Shown piece after piece: positions 47,484 to 55,718 of a stretch of DNA of 64,000 bases (positions are counted from its first letter, which is position 1; each line of letters begins with the position of its first letter). The position numbers and the translations under genes are program-made. The stretch comes from Monoglobus pectinilyticus (lineage in GTDB: Bacteria; Bacillota; Clostridia; Monoglobales; Monoglobaceae), in NCBI RefSeq assembly GCF_002874775.1, contig NZ_CP020991.1, positions 1,679,225 to 1,743,224 of the forward strand, given 5' to 3'. Under the pieces are notes generated by a model, which was given only the letters and a program-made list of their open reading frames with translations, did not search any database and had not been told where the DNA came from.

Positions 47484-47649
47484 TTTAACAACTCCTGAAT
47501 TTCTATATCATAATTATTGTGTAATAATTTTAGCATGATTTTTTTAGTAAAACAATAAGATATTTGAGTACGTATACATATAGCTAATTGTTAAATAATG
47601 AATTTTATGTTATAATAATCTAAGATAAACATTTATCGGGAGAAGAGTT

Positions 47650-49098
47650 ATGAAAGATAAAACCACCTTATTTGAGTATTTATATGAGAATTTAAAAGAA
47701 CAGATAGTCAGCGGCAGAATTAAATGCGGTGAAAGTCTTCCGTCGATGAACAGTGTTTCTGAACAGTATAATATAGGAATACGGACAGTAAAAGATGTTT
47801 TCAGAGCTTTGAGCAGCGAGGGATATATTAAGACAGAGGAGAGAAAGGCTGCGGTTGTTATCTACAGCGATAATAAAGACAGCCAAGAATCAGCGGTTAA
47901 GTATGTATTGGAGCGTAAATCATTTATTGTTGAAGTTTATCAAACCATGGCCTTGTTGATGCCTGAACTGTTTTGTTTTTCGTCTCAGGTTTGCGGTCAG
48001 AAATATTTAGATTTATGGGAAAAGAGCTTGAGCCGCAGCAAGAAGAAAGATACGCAAAGCAGATGGAGCGTGGCTTCTGATTTTCTTTATGATATTTTGG
48101 AAAAATCAAATAACTTACTGTTCCGCGATTTATTTGTTAGTTTAGAGGTATATGCCAGGCTTCCGCTTTTTTCAAGCCATGACGGATTTATTGAGTTAGT
48201 GGATACAAAAAGTATAGGGAATTCGATGTGGGTAATGGAATCATTGCTTACCGGGAACAGAAGCGAAATAATTTATAGATTCGGATTAATGTATGACGCG
48301 GTAATTAACGCAATACAAAAGTATTTGGATATAATGGCCGAAAAAAATCCAAATGTCGAAGAGGGAGAGTATGACTATTCCTGGGCGGCTGAAAGGGGAA
48401 GAGAACATTATTATACTCAAATAGCTCGGGAACTGATAGATAAAATCGGAAGCGGAATATATAAGCCGGACACATTTTTGCCGCATGAGGCTGAACTTTC
48501 TGAACAATATGGAGTTAGCGTATCAACAGTCAGAAAAGCTATTTTAATGCTGAATGAACTAGGGTTTGCCAAAACGTTTAATGCAAAAGGAACAAAAGCT
48601 ATGCTGCAGAATAAAGAAATGGCGATGAAAAGTATAAAGAATAAAAAATACAAGCGGGATACTTTAATGTATTTAAGCGCTCTGCAGCTTATGACCATAA
48701 CGGTTAAGGCTGCGGCGGAGTCAGCCTTTCAAAACATAGATAAAGATGTTATAAATGAATTGGATGAAAAAATGAGTTGTCATGATTCCATAAATCTTGA
48801 TTGTATTCAGGAATGTATAAATAAGTATGTGAGTTTGCGTCCTTTAAAAACAATATTAGAGGAAACGGGTGAAATAATTTACGGGGGATATTATTACGCT
48901 TTTTACAGAGACGGCAGTCAAGCCGCAAATTTACTGAATTTTAAAAGTCAAAAGGCATTTGAATGTTTAAAACATGGGGATAAAAAAGGGTTTGCCGCGA
49001 AGACTTCCGAATGTTACGGTCATATCCTTAAAATAGTGCGTGATTATTTAATTGGATATGGATTGACAGAGGCCAAAAACTTTGTAGTGCCGGAATAA
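47650..49098 (+). CDS. Regulator with two GntR-type winged helices
   Basis: 482 aa. Two separate GntR DNA-binding domains are visible: residues ~6-78 (LYENLKEQIVSGRIKCGESL and SEQYNIGIRTVKDVFRAL) and ~255-325 (IARELIDKIGSGIYKPDTFL and SEQYGVSVSTVRKAILML). Each is followed by an all-helical domain of ~150 residues, so the protein looks like an internal duplication of a HTH-plus-effector unit. Normal GntR proteins have one such domain in ~240 aa. GGGAGAAG precedes the ATG. The gene diverges from the EAL gene and may control it. Ligand unknown. Confidence 0.85.
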   Translation: MKDKTTLFEYLYENLKEQIVSGRIKCGESLPSMNSVSEQYNIGIRTVKDVFRALSSEGYIKTEERKAAVVIYSDNKDSQESAVKYVLERKSFIVEVYQTMALLMPELFCFSSQVCGQKYLDLWEKSLSRSKKKDTQSRWSVASDFLYDILEKSNNLLFRDLFVSLEVYARLPLFSSHDGFIELVDTKSIGNSMWVMESLLTGNRSEIIYRFGLMYDAVINAIQKYLDIMAEKNPNVEEGEYDYSWAAERGREHYYTQIARELIDKIGSGIYKPDTFLPHEAELSEQYGVSVSTVRKAILMLNELGFAKTFNAKGTKAMLQNKEMAMKSIKNKKYKRDTLMYLSALQLMTITVKAAAESAFQNIDKDVINELDEKMSCHDSINLDCIQECINKYVSLRPLKTILEETGEIIYGGYYYAFYRDGSQAANLLNFKSQKAFECLKHGDKKGFAAKTSECYGHILKIVRDYLIGYGLTEAKNFVVPE

Positions 49099-49176
49099 AA
49101 ATAATTTATAATTGATTAGCTGTGCTGAAAGGTTTGCAAATCTAATTTTTATTAAATACAAATCAGATAAGTAAAA

Positions 49177-49211
49177 ATATGGCAGGCCTGAATTATTCAG
49201 GCCTGCCATAT
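49177..49211 (+). terminator. Perfect 16-bp hairpin terminator
   Basis: ATATGGCAGGCCTGAA and TTCAGGCCTGCCATAT with a 3-nt loop. Only a mixed A/T tail follows, so it may work in both directions. Confidence 0.75.
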
Positions 49212-49269
49212 TATAATTATATGTTATTTTTATAAGAAATAACATATTCGGAAGTTATAAAGATTCTAT

Positions 49270-49455
49270 ATATTTTAATTAAATACAATTGTCGATTTTA
49301 TTTAGGATATATGGAATAACAAAAAATACGGCAGCTGAAAATCATCTCAGCATAGGCTGATTTATAACAGCTGATAAAATCGGCTGTACGTGAAACGTCC
49401 TAAATGTTTTTATCTGCTTATAAAAAAGCTCTTGGCAGATTACGGTAATATAGTT
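49270..49455 (+). pseudogene. Fossil fragment of the FAD/Rieske oxidoreductase gene
   Basis: The DNA aligns along about 150 bp with 54555-54730, inside the intact oxidoreductase at 54414: GGAATAACAAAAAATACG, GCTGATAAAATCGG, ACGTGAAA and AAAAAGCTCT occur in the same order and spacing. The frame reads GYGITKN-like (YGITKNTAAEN) and then breaks. It is a diverged partial duplicate with no start or stop of its own. Confidence 0.78.
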
Positions 49456-49476
49456 AGTTAAATAAAATTTTTAATT

Positions 49477-49923
49477 TTACTCTCTGTGTTTACATGAAAT
49501 AAATTTATGAAATTCCTCAGGAATATTTTCGGCAGATAAATTTTCATGAACCGAACATGTTCCGGCTTCCTTTGCGGTTTCATAATACCAGCATTTATAA
49601 TTCAGCATATCAAGCATTTTTTGAGTTTCTTCAATTTGCCGCTCGACAGCTTTCTTTTGCTTAGTGATAATTTCGAGACGTCTGTCTATAGTGCCATCGC
49701 CCTCAATACATAAGTCAACGAATTCTTTTATATCTTTGATAGGCATGCCGGTTTTTTTTAAACATTCAATTATCTGAAGCCAAGACATGTCTTTTTCCTG
49801 AAACATTCTTATACCGCCGCTGGAACGTTCAATAAACGGCAGCATTCCTTCTTTGTCGTAGTATCTCAGCGTTGACGGAGCCACATTTAATCTCTTAGCC
49901 ATTTCCCCAATTGTATAAACCAT
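49477..49923 (-). CDS. MerR-family transcriptional regulator
   Basis: 148 aa. The N-terminal MerR winged helix is YTIGEMAKRLNVAPSTLRYY followed by DKEGMLPFIERSSGGIRMF. A long dimerisation helix covers ~75-115 and the C-terminus has several Cys (C110-type in NYKCWYY, then GTCSVHENL and ISCKHRE). GGAGGAC precedes the ATG. It is divergent from the alcohol dehydrogenase operon, whose promoter has the 19-bp spacer MerR proteins act on. By analogy with AdhR of B. subtilis it may sense aldehydes or electrophiles through Cys; inference. Confidence 0.92.
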   Translation of the reverse strand: MVYTIGEMAKRLNVAPSTLRYYDKEGMLPFIERSSGGIRMFQEKDMSWLQIIECLKKTGMPIKDIKEFVDLCIEGDGTIDRRLEIITKQKKAVERQIEETQKMLDMLNYKCWYYETAKEAGTCSVHENLSAENIPEEFHKFISCKHRE

Positions 49924-49965
49924 AACCAGTCCTCCAAAAAAATAGAAAAATTTTCAAAAAAGGTA

Positions 49966-49996
49966 TTGACTTAAAGTTAACTTTAAGTTGTATAAT
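49966..49996 (+). promoter_or_regulatory. MerR-type promoter with 20-bp palindrome
   Basis: TTGACT (49966-49971), a long 19-bp spacer, and TATAAT (49991-49996). ACTTAAAGTTAACTTTAAGT (49969-49988) is a perfect 20-bp palindrome filling the spacer. This is the classic layout in which a MerR activator untwists DNA to align the boxes. Confidence 0.9.
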
Positions 49997-50056
49997 GTAT
50001 TTGAACATTAAGAATTGTATCACAAAATTTAAATCAAGTCAATGGAGGAATAGAAA

Positions 50057-51229
50057 ATGAGTTTTAATATGTATGTACCAACAAGAATATTATTTGGTTT
50101 AGGAGCTGTTAAAAAACTGCATGAACAGGAGTTTCCGGGAAAGAAAGCTGTTATAGTAATATCAAACGGCAAGTCAACAAAGGAAAACGGATATTTGGAT
50201 ACTGTAAAAAGTGAAATGAGCAAGGCGGGAGTTGAGACGGTTGTTTTTGATAAGATTCAGCCGAATCCGCTTAAAGCCACAGCTGAGGAGGGCGGAAAGT
50301 TCGCTCGTGAAAACAACTGTGATTTCATAGTAGCCTTGGGCGGCGGCAGTGTTATGGACGCGTCAAAAGCAATAGCTGTTTCAGCAACTAATGACGGAGA
50401 CTTATGGGATTATGCCTTTGGAAAGACAGGCAAAGGTATGCCGATAAAGAATGCTCCGCTTCCTATAGTTGCTGTAACCACGACTGCCGGAACCGGTTCG
50501 GAGGTGGACCAGTGGGGTGTTATAACCAACCCTGAAACTAACGAAAAAATAGGGTTCGGCGGTATAGATGAGCTGTTTCCTATAATAGCGGTTGTTGACC
50601 CTGAGCTTATGAAAACTGTTCCGCCGCGTTTCACAGCATATCAGGGATTTGACGCTTTGTTTCATAGTACGGAGTGTTATATTGCAAAGTGCTCAAATCT
50701 TATGAGCGATATGTATGCTTTAACGGCAATAGAAAATATTGGCAATTATCTGCCAAGGGCGGTTAAAGACGGGAATGATATTGAGGCAAGAGAGCATGTG
50801 GCTTTAGCGAATACATTATCAGGAGTTGTAATGACCTTGAGCAGCTGTACAAGCGAGCACTCTATTGAGCACGCCATGAGCGCCTATCACCAGGATTTGC
50901 CTCATGGAGCCGGTCTGATAATGATTTCTAAAGAGTATTATAAGTATTTTATCAGCCAGCATATTTGTGACGAGCGTTTTGTTAAAATGGCTAAGGCGCT
51001 GGGAATGGAGAACGCGGATAAAGCTGATGATTTTATCACTGCTCTTGAAAAACTTCAGAACGATTGCGGTGTAGGAGATTTAAAAATGAGTGATTTCGGA
51101 ATTGAGAAAATTGAAGCCGATGTTATAGCAGCCAACGCCCGTGAGACAATGGGAGGATTGTTTGAAGCTGACCCGTGTGAATTGGGTCATGAGGACTGCG
51201 CTGAGATAGTTAAAAAATCTTATCGTTAA
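50057..51229 (+). CDS. Iron-containing alcohol dehydrogenase (butanol dehydrogenase-like)
   Basis: 390 aa. NAD(P)-binding motif GGGSVMDASKAIA near residues 95-107 and the TTAGTGSE block near 138-145 are typical of group III alcohol dehydrogenases. Metal ligands are D/H residues in the C-terminal half, including H in GFDALFHSTECYIA, EHSIEHAMSAYHQDLPHG and the final ELGHED. It interconverts aldehydes and alcohols. GGAGGAATAG precedes the ATG. First gene of a four-gene operon under the MerR-type promoter, so a role in removing reactive aldehydes fits. Confidence 0.93.
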   Translation: MSFNMYVPTRILFGLGAVKKLHEQEFPGKKAVIVISNGKSTKENGYLDTVKSEMSKAGVETVVFDKIQPNPLKATAEEGGKFARENNCDFIVALGGGSVMDASKAIAVSATNDGDLWDYAFGKTGKGMPIKNAPLPIVAVTTTAGTGSEVDQWGVITNPETNEKIGFGGIDELFPIIAVVDPELMKTVPPRFTAYQGFDALFHSTECYIAKCSNLMSDMYALTAIENIGNYLPRAVKDGNDIEAREHVALANTLSGVVMTLSSCTSEHSIEHAMSAYHQDLPHGAGLIMISKEYYKYFISQHICDERFVKMAKALGMENADKADDFITALEKLQNDCGVGDLKMSDFGIEKIEADVIAANARETMGGLFEADPCELGHEDCAEIVKKSYR

Positions 51230-51243
51230 TAGGAGGTCTGTTT

Positions 51244-51732
51244 ATGAAAGGTCTGGTATTATATTACTCATACAGCGGTAACACAGAAAAAGTGGCTAAA
51301 ATGATTCAAAGAGCCACAGGTTTTGATATAGCTGAAATAAAACCTGTCAAAAATTATGAAGGGGACTATAACTCGGTTGTAAATCAAGGAAAAAAGGAAG
51401 TTGACAATAGGGTGGAGCCTGAGATAGTGGATTTAAAATGTGACTTGAGCCAATATGATACCGTAGTTTTAGGCTCGCCGGTTTGGTGGTATACTTTTGC
51501 TCCTCCTGTCAGAACAGTGCTGTCGGGAAATAATTGGAGCGGAAAGGTTATATATCCTTTTGCAACAAACGGCGGGTGGCTTGGCCACACCTTTGAAGAT
51601 ATAAAAGATATGTGCCGGGGCGCAGAGGTCAAAAGCGGTCTTAATCTTAAATTCAGCGGAACGGCGATGAAGACAAAGAAAGACGAAATAGAAAAGTGGA
51701 CAGAGAATATTAAGCAAGGCGGTGAGTTATAA
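51244..51732 (+). CDS. Flavodoxin
   Basis: 162 aa. The FMN phosphate loop is YYSYSGNTEKVAKMI at residues 6-20. The isoalloxazine-contacting segment is LGSPVWWYTFAPPVRT (~76-91), and FATNGGWLGHTFEDIKD follows. It carries electrons at low potential or acts as an NAD(P)H-dependent reductase partner. AGGAGG precedes the ATG, 14 bp after the dehydrogenase stop. The TAA overlaps the ATG of the cupin gene. Confidence 0.93.
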   Translation: MKGLVLYYSYSGNTEKVAKMIQRATGFDIAEIKPVKNYEGDYNSVVNQGKKEVDNRVEPEIVDLKCDLSQYDTVVLGSPVWWYTFAPPVRTVLSGNNWSGKVIYPFATNGGWLGHTFEDIKDMCRGAEVKSGLNLKFSGTAMKTKKDEIEKWTENIKQGGEL

Positions 51733-52130
51733 TGAATAATATTGGTATTTTTCCGAGAGGCGGAGAACTGCCTGAAATGTTCGCAGAATATTTCAGCGGA
51801 AAAGCGTATCTCAACATGCTCACTGAAAAAGGAGTTTCTATAGGTAATGTCACGTTTGAACCGGGATGCAGAAATAACTGGCACATTCATCACAAGGGCG
51901 GACAGATTCTGCTCGTTACTTATGGCTCAGGCTGGTATCAGGCTGAGGGCGAAAAAGCAGTAAAGCTACACGCCGGAGACGTTGTCAATATTCCGCCGGA
52001 AGTAAAGCATTGGCACGGAGCGGCAAAGGACAGTGTTTTTGTCCATTTAGCTGTTGAGGTTCCAGCCGAAGAGGCTTATAACGAATGGCTGGAGCCTGTT
52101 TCAGATGAAGCATATAATAATTTAGAATAA
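51732..52130 (+). CDS. Cupin-domain protein
   Basis: 132 aa with one cupin barrel. Motif 1 is NNWHIHHKGGQILLVTYGSG (His-X-His, then Glu replaced by Gln) and motif 2 is GDVVNIPPEVKHWHGAAKD. The metal-binding His residues are present. This resembles small cupins often found with flavodoxins and aldo/keto reductases, sometimes annotated as carboxymuconolactone-decarboxylase-linked. The ATG overlaps the flavodoxin stop (TAATG), so translation is coupled. Probable role: isomerase or quercetinase-like enzyme on an electrophile; substrate unknown. Confidence 0.88.
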   Translation: MNNIGIFPRGGELPEMFAEYFSGKAYLNMLTEKGVSIGNVTFEPGCRNNWHIHHKGGQILLVTYGSGWYQAEGEKAVKLHAGDVVNIPPEVKHWHGAAKDSVFVHLAVEVPAEEAYNEWLEPVSDEAYNNLE

Positions 52131-52141
52131 GGGGATATAAT

Positions 52142-52981
52142 ATGAAATATATAACTTTGAACAATGGTGTAAAAATGCCTATACTCGGTTATGGAGTGTT
52201 TCAAGTCACTCCGGAGGAATGCGAAAGATGTGTGTCTGACGCTATTGAAACAGGATATAGGTCAATAGATACAGCCCAGGCGTATCATAACGAGGAGGGC
52301 GTTGGAAATGCGGTTGAAAAATGCGGTCTGCCTAGAGAGGAATTATTTATAACAACAAAAGTATGGATTTCAAACAGCGGTTACGAAAGAGCAAAAGCCT
52401 CAATAGAGGAGTCTTTAAATAAGCTTAAATCAGATTATATTGATTTGCTGCTTATTCATCAGCCGTTCGGAGATTATTACGGAACATACAGGGCTATGAC
52501 AGAAGCTTATAAAGCCGGAAAAGTCAAAGCTATAGGGGTGAGCAATTTCTACCCTGACCGGCTTGTTGATTTCTGTAAGTTTAATGAAGTGCTTCCGGCG
52601 GTAAACCAAGTGGAAACGCACCCATTTTTACAGCAGAGAAAGGCTCATGATTGGATGAGAAAGTACGGCGTTAAACACGAATCATGGGGGCCGTTTGCGG
52701 AAGGGAAAAATAATATTTTCTCAAACCCGGTTTTAAAAGAAATTGGTGAAAGTCATAATAAATCAGTTGCTCAGGTTATTTTAAGGTATCTTATAGAAAA
52801 TGATATTATAGTCATACCAAAGACAACGCATAAAGAAAGAATGAAAGAAAACATTAATATTTTTGATTTCGAACTTTCAAAAGAGGATAAGCAAAGAATT
52901 TTGGAATTAGACGGAACCGAAAGTTTATTTCTGTCCCATTATGACCCCGAAACTGTTGAATATTTAACAGGTTTAAAATAA
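52142..52981 (+). CDS. Aldo/keto reductase
   Basis: 279 aa. YRSIDTAQAYHNEEGVG holds the catalytic Asp and Tyr (D.A..Y), LFITTKVW the Lys, and LLLIHQPFGDYYGTYRAM the His-Gln pair of the family. The NADPH site includes VIPKTTHKERMKEN. Known reaction: NADPH-dependent reduction of aldehydes and ketones. AAGGGGAT precedes the ATG 12 bp after the cupin gene. Last gene of the MerR-controlled operon. Confidence 0.94.
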   Translation: MKYITLNNGVKMPILGYGVFQVTPEECERCVSDAIETGYRSIDTAQAYHNEEGVGNAVEKCGLPREELFITTKVWISNSGYERAKASIEESLNKLKSDYIDLLLIHQPFGDYYGTYRAMTEAYKAGKVKAIGVSNFYPDRLVDFCKFNEVLPAVNQVETHPFLQQRKAHDWMRKYGVKHESWGPFAEGKNNIFSNPVLKEIGESHNKSVAQVILRYLIENDIIVIPKTTHKERMKENINIFDFELSKEDKQRILELDGTESLFLSHYDPETVEYLTGLK

Positions 52982-53013
52982 TATAAGAAAATAAAATCCC
53001 ATATTGTGTTTTT

Positions 53014-53044
53014 AAAAGGCTCGGTAATGCTGAGCCTTTTAGCG
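53014..53044 (+). terminator. Terminator of the MerR-regulated operon
   Basis: AAAAGGCTC and GAGCCTTTT with a 9-nt loop, ending in a short U-tract. Confidence 0.78.
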
Positions 53045-53080
53045 TGCAGATAATAACGGACTTTTAACCCCTAGATCAAT

Positions 53081-53342
53081 GGGGTCTAAACATTAAATTT
53101 GTGTATAATGCCAAACGCTTTATGCTTTGTTAACAATTTGGTCGCTTAGCATGCAGAAAAAGCGGTTTGAGAAAAAAGTTGTGCAAACAAGTAAGATTCC
53201 CTCAGTCTATGGAACTGTCATTGAAGCTGACTGAAGGATAAAAACCGCTCCAAAATGCTGTGCGCTCATCTGCAGCCACGCATATTCACTTTTCAGACGA
53301 TAGGGGCTAAACATTAAATTTTGTGTATAATGTTAAACTCTT
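53081..53342. other. Structured intergenic region bounded by 40-bp direct repeats
   Basis: GGGGTCTAAACATTAAATTT... (53081-53120) and GGGGCTAAACATTAAATTTT... (53303-53342) are about 88% identical and both contain GTGTATAATG. Between them AGCGGTTT (53161-53168) pairs with AAACCGCT (53242-53249), extended by AGCAT/ATGCT outside. No ORF is present. It may be a small RNA gene or an inserted element with target-like ends. No known RNA family recognised. Confidence 0.4.
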
Positions 53343-53462
53343 AATAATTTTATCGGCAGTCTGAGCGGCTCAACAATATTTAGCGGCTTTTAAACTTGCA
53401 AAATAGAATATGAGTGATATAATAGTTTTAATTTGATTATTAAAAAAGGAGAAATTAGTTTT

Positions 53463-53939
53463 ATGGAAAATCACCCTATACCTCCGGTGTATGATAAAAA
53501 TTCTAAGATCTTGATATTGGGAAGTTTCCCTTCGGTTAAATCAAGAGAAATGAAGTTTTTCTACGGTCATCCGCAAAATAGATTTTGGAAAGTTCTTGCA
53601 GAACTGACGCGTTCTGAATGTCCTCAAACGATTGAAGAAAAGAGAGAATTTTTAATTCATAATCACATTGCCGTATGGGATGTTATAAAAAGCTGTGATA
53701 TAATTGGTTCGTCTGACAGCTCAATAAAGAATGTGAGTGTGAATGATATAAAAAATATAATTGAAAATTCTGATATAAAAGCAGTTTTTACAAACGGAGG
53801 AACAGCGCATAAACTATATAAAAAATATATGGACTGCGATTATGAAGCGGTAAAGCTTCCGTCTACCAGCCCTGCCAACGCCGCATATTCACTGGATAAA
53901 TTAATAAATGAATGGAAAGTGATTTTAGATTATTTATAA
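53463..53939 (+). CDS. DNA-deoxyinosine glycosylase (uracil-DNA glycosylase superfamily)
   Basis: 158 aa from the ATG at 53463, placed by AAAGGAG; ten more codons are open upstream. LILGSFPSVKSREMKFFYGH then PQNRFWKVL is motif A of family-6 hypoxanthine-DNA glycosylases; LPSTSPANA is the C-terminal motif. AVFTNGGTAHKLYKKY is the central strand. The enzyme removes hypoxanthine from DNA formed by adenine deamination. It stands alone, after the repeat region. Confidence 0.9.
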   Translation: MENHPIPPVYDKNSKILILGSFPSVKSREMKFFYGHPQNRFWKVLAELTRSECPQTIEEKREFLIHNHIAVWDVIKSCDIIGSSDSSIKNVSVNDIKNIIENSDIKAVFTNGGTAHKLYKKYMDCDYEAVKLPSTSPANAAYSLDKLINEWKVILDYL

Positions 53940-54219
53940 ATATTTCTCTTATTTGTTAATATTTATTCAGCAAATAAATTTATTTATAAAGTTAAGATAA
54001 AAAAATAATTGTCGTTAGATATGTTTTATTTTTTAAATTCCACATAAGATGTTTTTAAGTATAAATTTTCAATATACCATGATTTGTGTTTTAAAATTAA
54101 AGAAAAAACAATAGTTTTATTAAATATAAATTATTTTCAATACAGAAATAAAAGTTGTATTGAGATGTAAAAAATAAAGCCGCGTTAGTAAACCACATAA
54201 AAAACTTAATAATAGTAGG
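53940..54219. other. Intergenic, no gene seen
   Basis: Very AT-rich, no ORF or structure recognised until the hairpin at 54220. Confidence 0.4.
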
Positions 54220-54270
54220 AAAACGGTGTTCTCTTCAGGCTTTTAGCCATGAAAAGAGCGCTGTTTTTTT
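54220..54270 (+). terminator. Large hairpin terminator
   Basis: AAAACGGTGTTCTCTT pairs with AAAAGAGCGCTGTTTT (three G-U pairs, one mismatch) with an inner GGCTTTTAGCC stem, followed by a U-tract. It lies 280 bp after the glycosylase and could end that gene or a short untranslated RNA. Confidence 0.6.
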
Positions 54271-54413
54271 GCAGCATTTTTGAAAAAGATAGTTTTATTA
54301 CGTTCCATTTTTTATTTATTAGAGTTAGATTTTATATCTGTTGAAGCGTATTGAATTTATTGACTGATTTCGGAAATAATAATATGTAAAAGCAATGGTT
54401 CGGAGGAATAAAA

Positions 54414-55718
54414 ATGAAAAAATCAGTCTGGACGGACAGTATTAAATTACCTGAGTTCCCAAAAGCGGACAAAGAAATGAAAACTGAAGTTTTAATTATA
54501 GGCGGCGGCATATGCGGAATACTATGCGCATACATGCTGGAGCAAAAAGGTATTGATTATATACTTGTTGAAGGAAGCAGAATAGGATATGGAATAACAA
54601 AAAATACGACGGCTAAAATAACGTCTCAGCACGGGTTGATTTATAATAAGCTGATAAAATCGGTCGGACGTGAAAAAGCCCAAATGTATTTATCCGCTAA
54701 TGAAAAAGCTCTAAGAGAGTATAGATTAATAGCTGAAAATATAGACTGCGATTTTGAAACAAAAGACGCGTATGTTTATTCGATTAATGATAGAAAAAAG
54801 ATTGAGGATGAGGTAAGCGCAGTAAACAGTCTGGGATTTAATGCAGAATTTGCATCTGAGACAAGCCTTCCATTCAAGACAGCAGGCGCCGTAAAATTTA
54901 AAAACCAGGCGCAGTTTAATCCAATGAAGTTTTTAAATGGAATAGTAAAAGGGCTGAATATATATGAAAATACTTTTATAACCGATATAAGTGAAAATTG
55001 GGCAAAGTTTGACGGCGGTAAGATATTGGCAGATAAAATAATTGTTGCAACACACTTTCCGTTTATAAATAAACACGGCAGTTATTTTATAAAGATGTAT
55101 CAGAAGCGTTCATATGTTATTGCCTTTGAAAACGCAGACAATGTTGACGGTATGTATATTGATGAAGCTGAAAACGGTATGTCTTTCAGAAATTATGAAG
55201 ACCTTTTGCTGATTGGGGGAGGAGGTCACAGGACGGGAAAGCAAGGAGGCAACTGGAGAGCGGTTAAAGAATTTTCAGAAAAATATTATCCTAAAGCTAA
55301 AGAAAAATTTTATTGGGCGGCTCAGGACTGCATGAGTTTGGACGGAATCCCATATATAGGACGTTACTCTAAAACCACTCCAAACTTGTATGTGGCCTCC
55401 GGGTTTAACAAGTGGGGAATGACATCGTCTATGGCGGCGGCTGAAATTCTTGCAGATTTGGTGGTTGGAAAGAGCAGTGAATATGAACCGCTGTTTAACC
55501 CAAGCAGGAATATTTTAAAGCCCCAGCTTTTTGTCAACGGTTTTGAAGCGGTAACAAATTTGCTGACGCCGACCTTAAAACGCTGCCCTCATTTGGGGTG
55601 TGCGCTTAAATGGAATAAGGCTGAGCACACCTGGGATTGTCCATGCCATGGCTCAAGGTTTGAAAAAAACGGGGATTTGATAGATAATCCTGCGACCGGA
55701 GGTGTTGATATTGGGTAA
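54414..55718 (+). CDS. FAD-dependent oxidoreductase with C-terminal Rieske domain
   Basis: 434 aa. Rossmann FAD-binding motif IIGGGICGILCAYMLEQKG near residues 27-45, followed by a DAO-fold substrate domain (GYGITKNTTAKITSQHG, GASGFNKWG-like VASGFNKWGMTSSMAA). The C-terminal ~46 residues are a Rieske [2Fe-2S] site: C391-P-H393 and C409-P-C-H412, all four ligands present. This is the YhfW-like architecture of Bacillus. GGAGG precedes the ATG. The next gene begins inside its last codons. A fossil partial copy lies at 49270-49455. Substrate unknown. Confidence 0.9.
   Translation: MKKSVWTDSIKLPEFPKADKEMKTEVLIIGGGICGILCAYMLEQKGIDYILVEGSRIGYGITKNTTAKITSQHGLIYNKLIKSVGREKAQMYLSANEKALREYRLIAENIDCDFETKDAYVYSINDRKKIEDEVSAVNSLGFNAEFASETSLPFKTAGAVKFKNQAQFNPMKFLNGIVKGLNIYENTFITDISENWAKFDGGKILADKIIVATHFPFINKHGSYFIKMYQKRSYVIAFENADNVDGMYIDEAENGMSFRNYEDLLLIGGGGHRTGKQGGNWRAVKEFSEKYYPKAKEKFYWAAQDCMSLDGIPYIGRYSKTTPNLYVASGFNKWGMTSSMAAAEILADLVVGKSSEYEPLFNPSRNILKPQLFVNGFEAVTNLLTPTLKRCPHLGCALKWNKAEHTWDCPCHGSRFEKNGDLIDNPATGGVDIG

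Noticed and set aside
53161-53249. Considered as 6S or SRP RNA
   Set aside because: The diagnostic SRP tetraloop region and the 6S open-bubble arrangement were not found.
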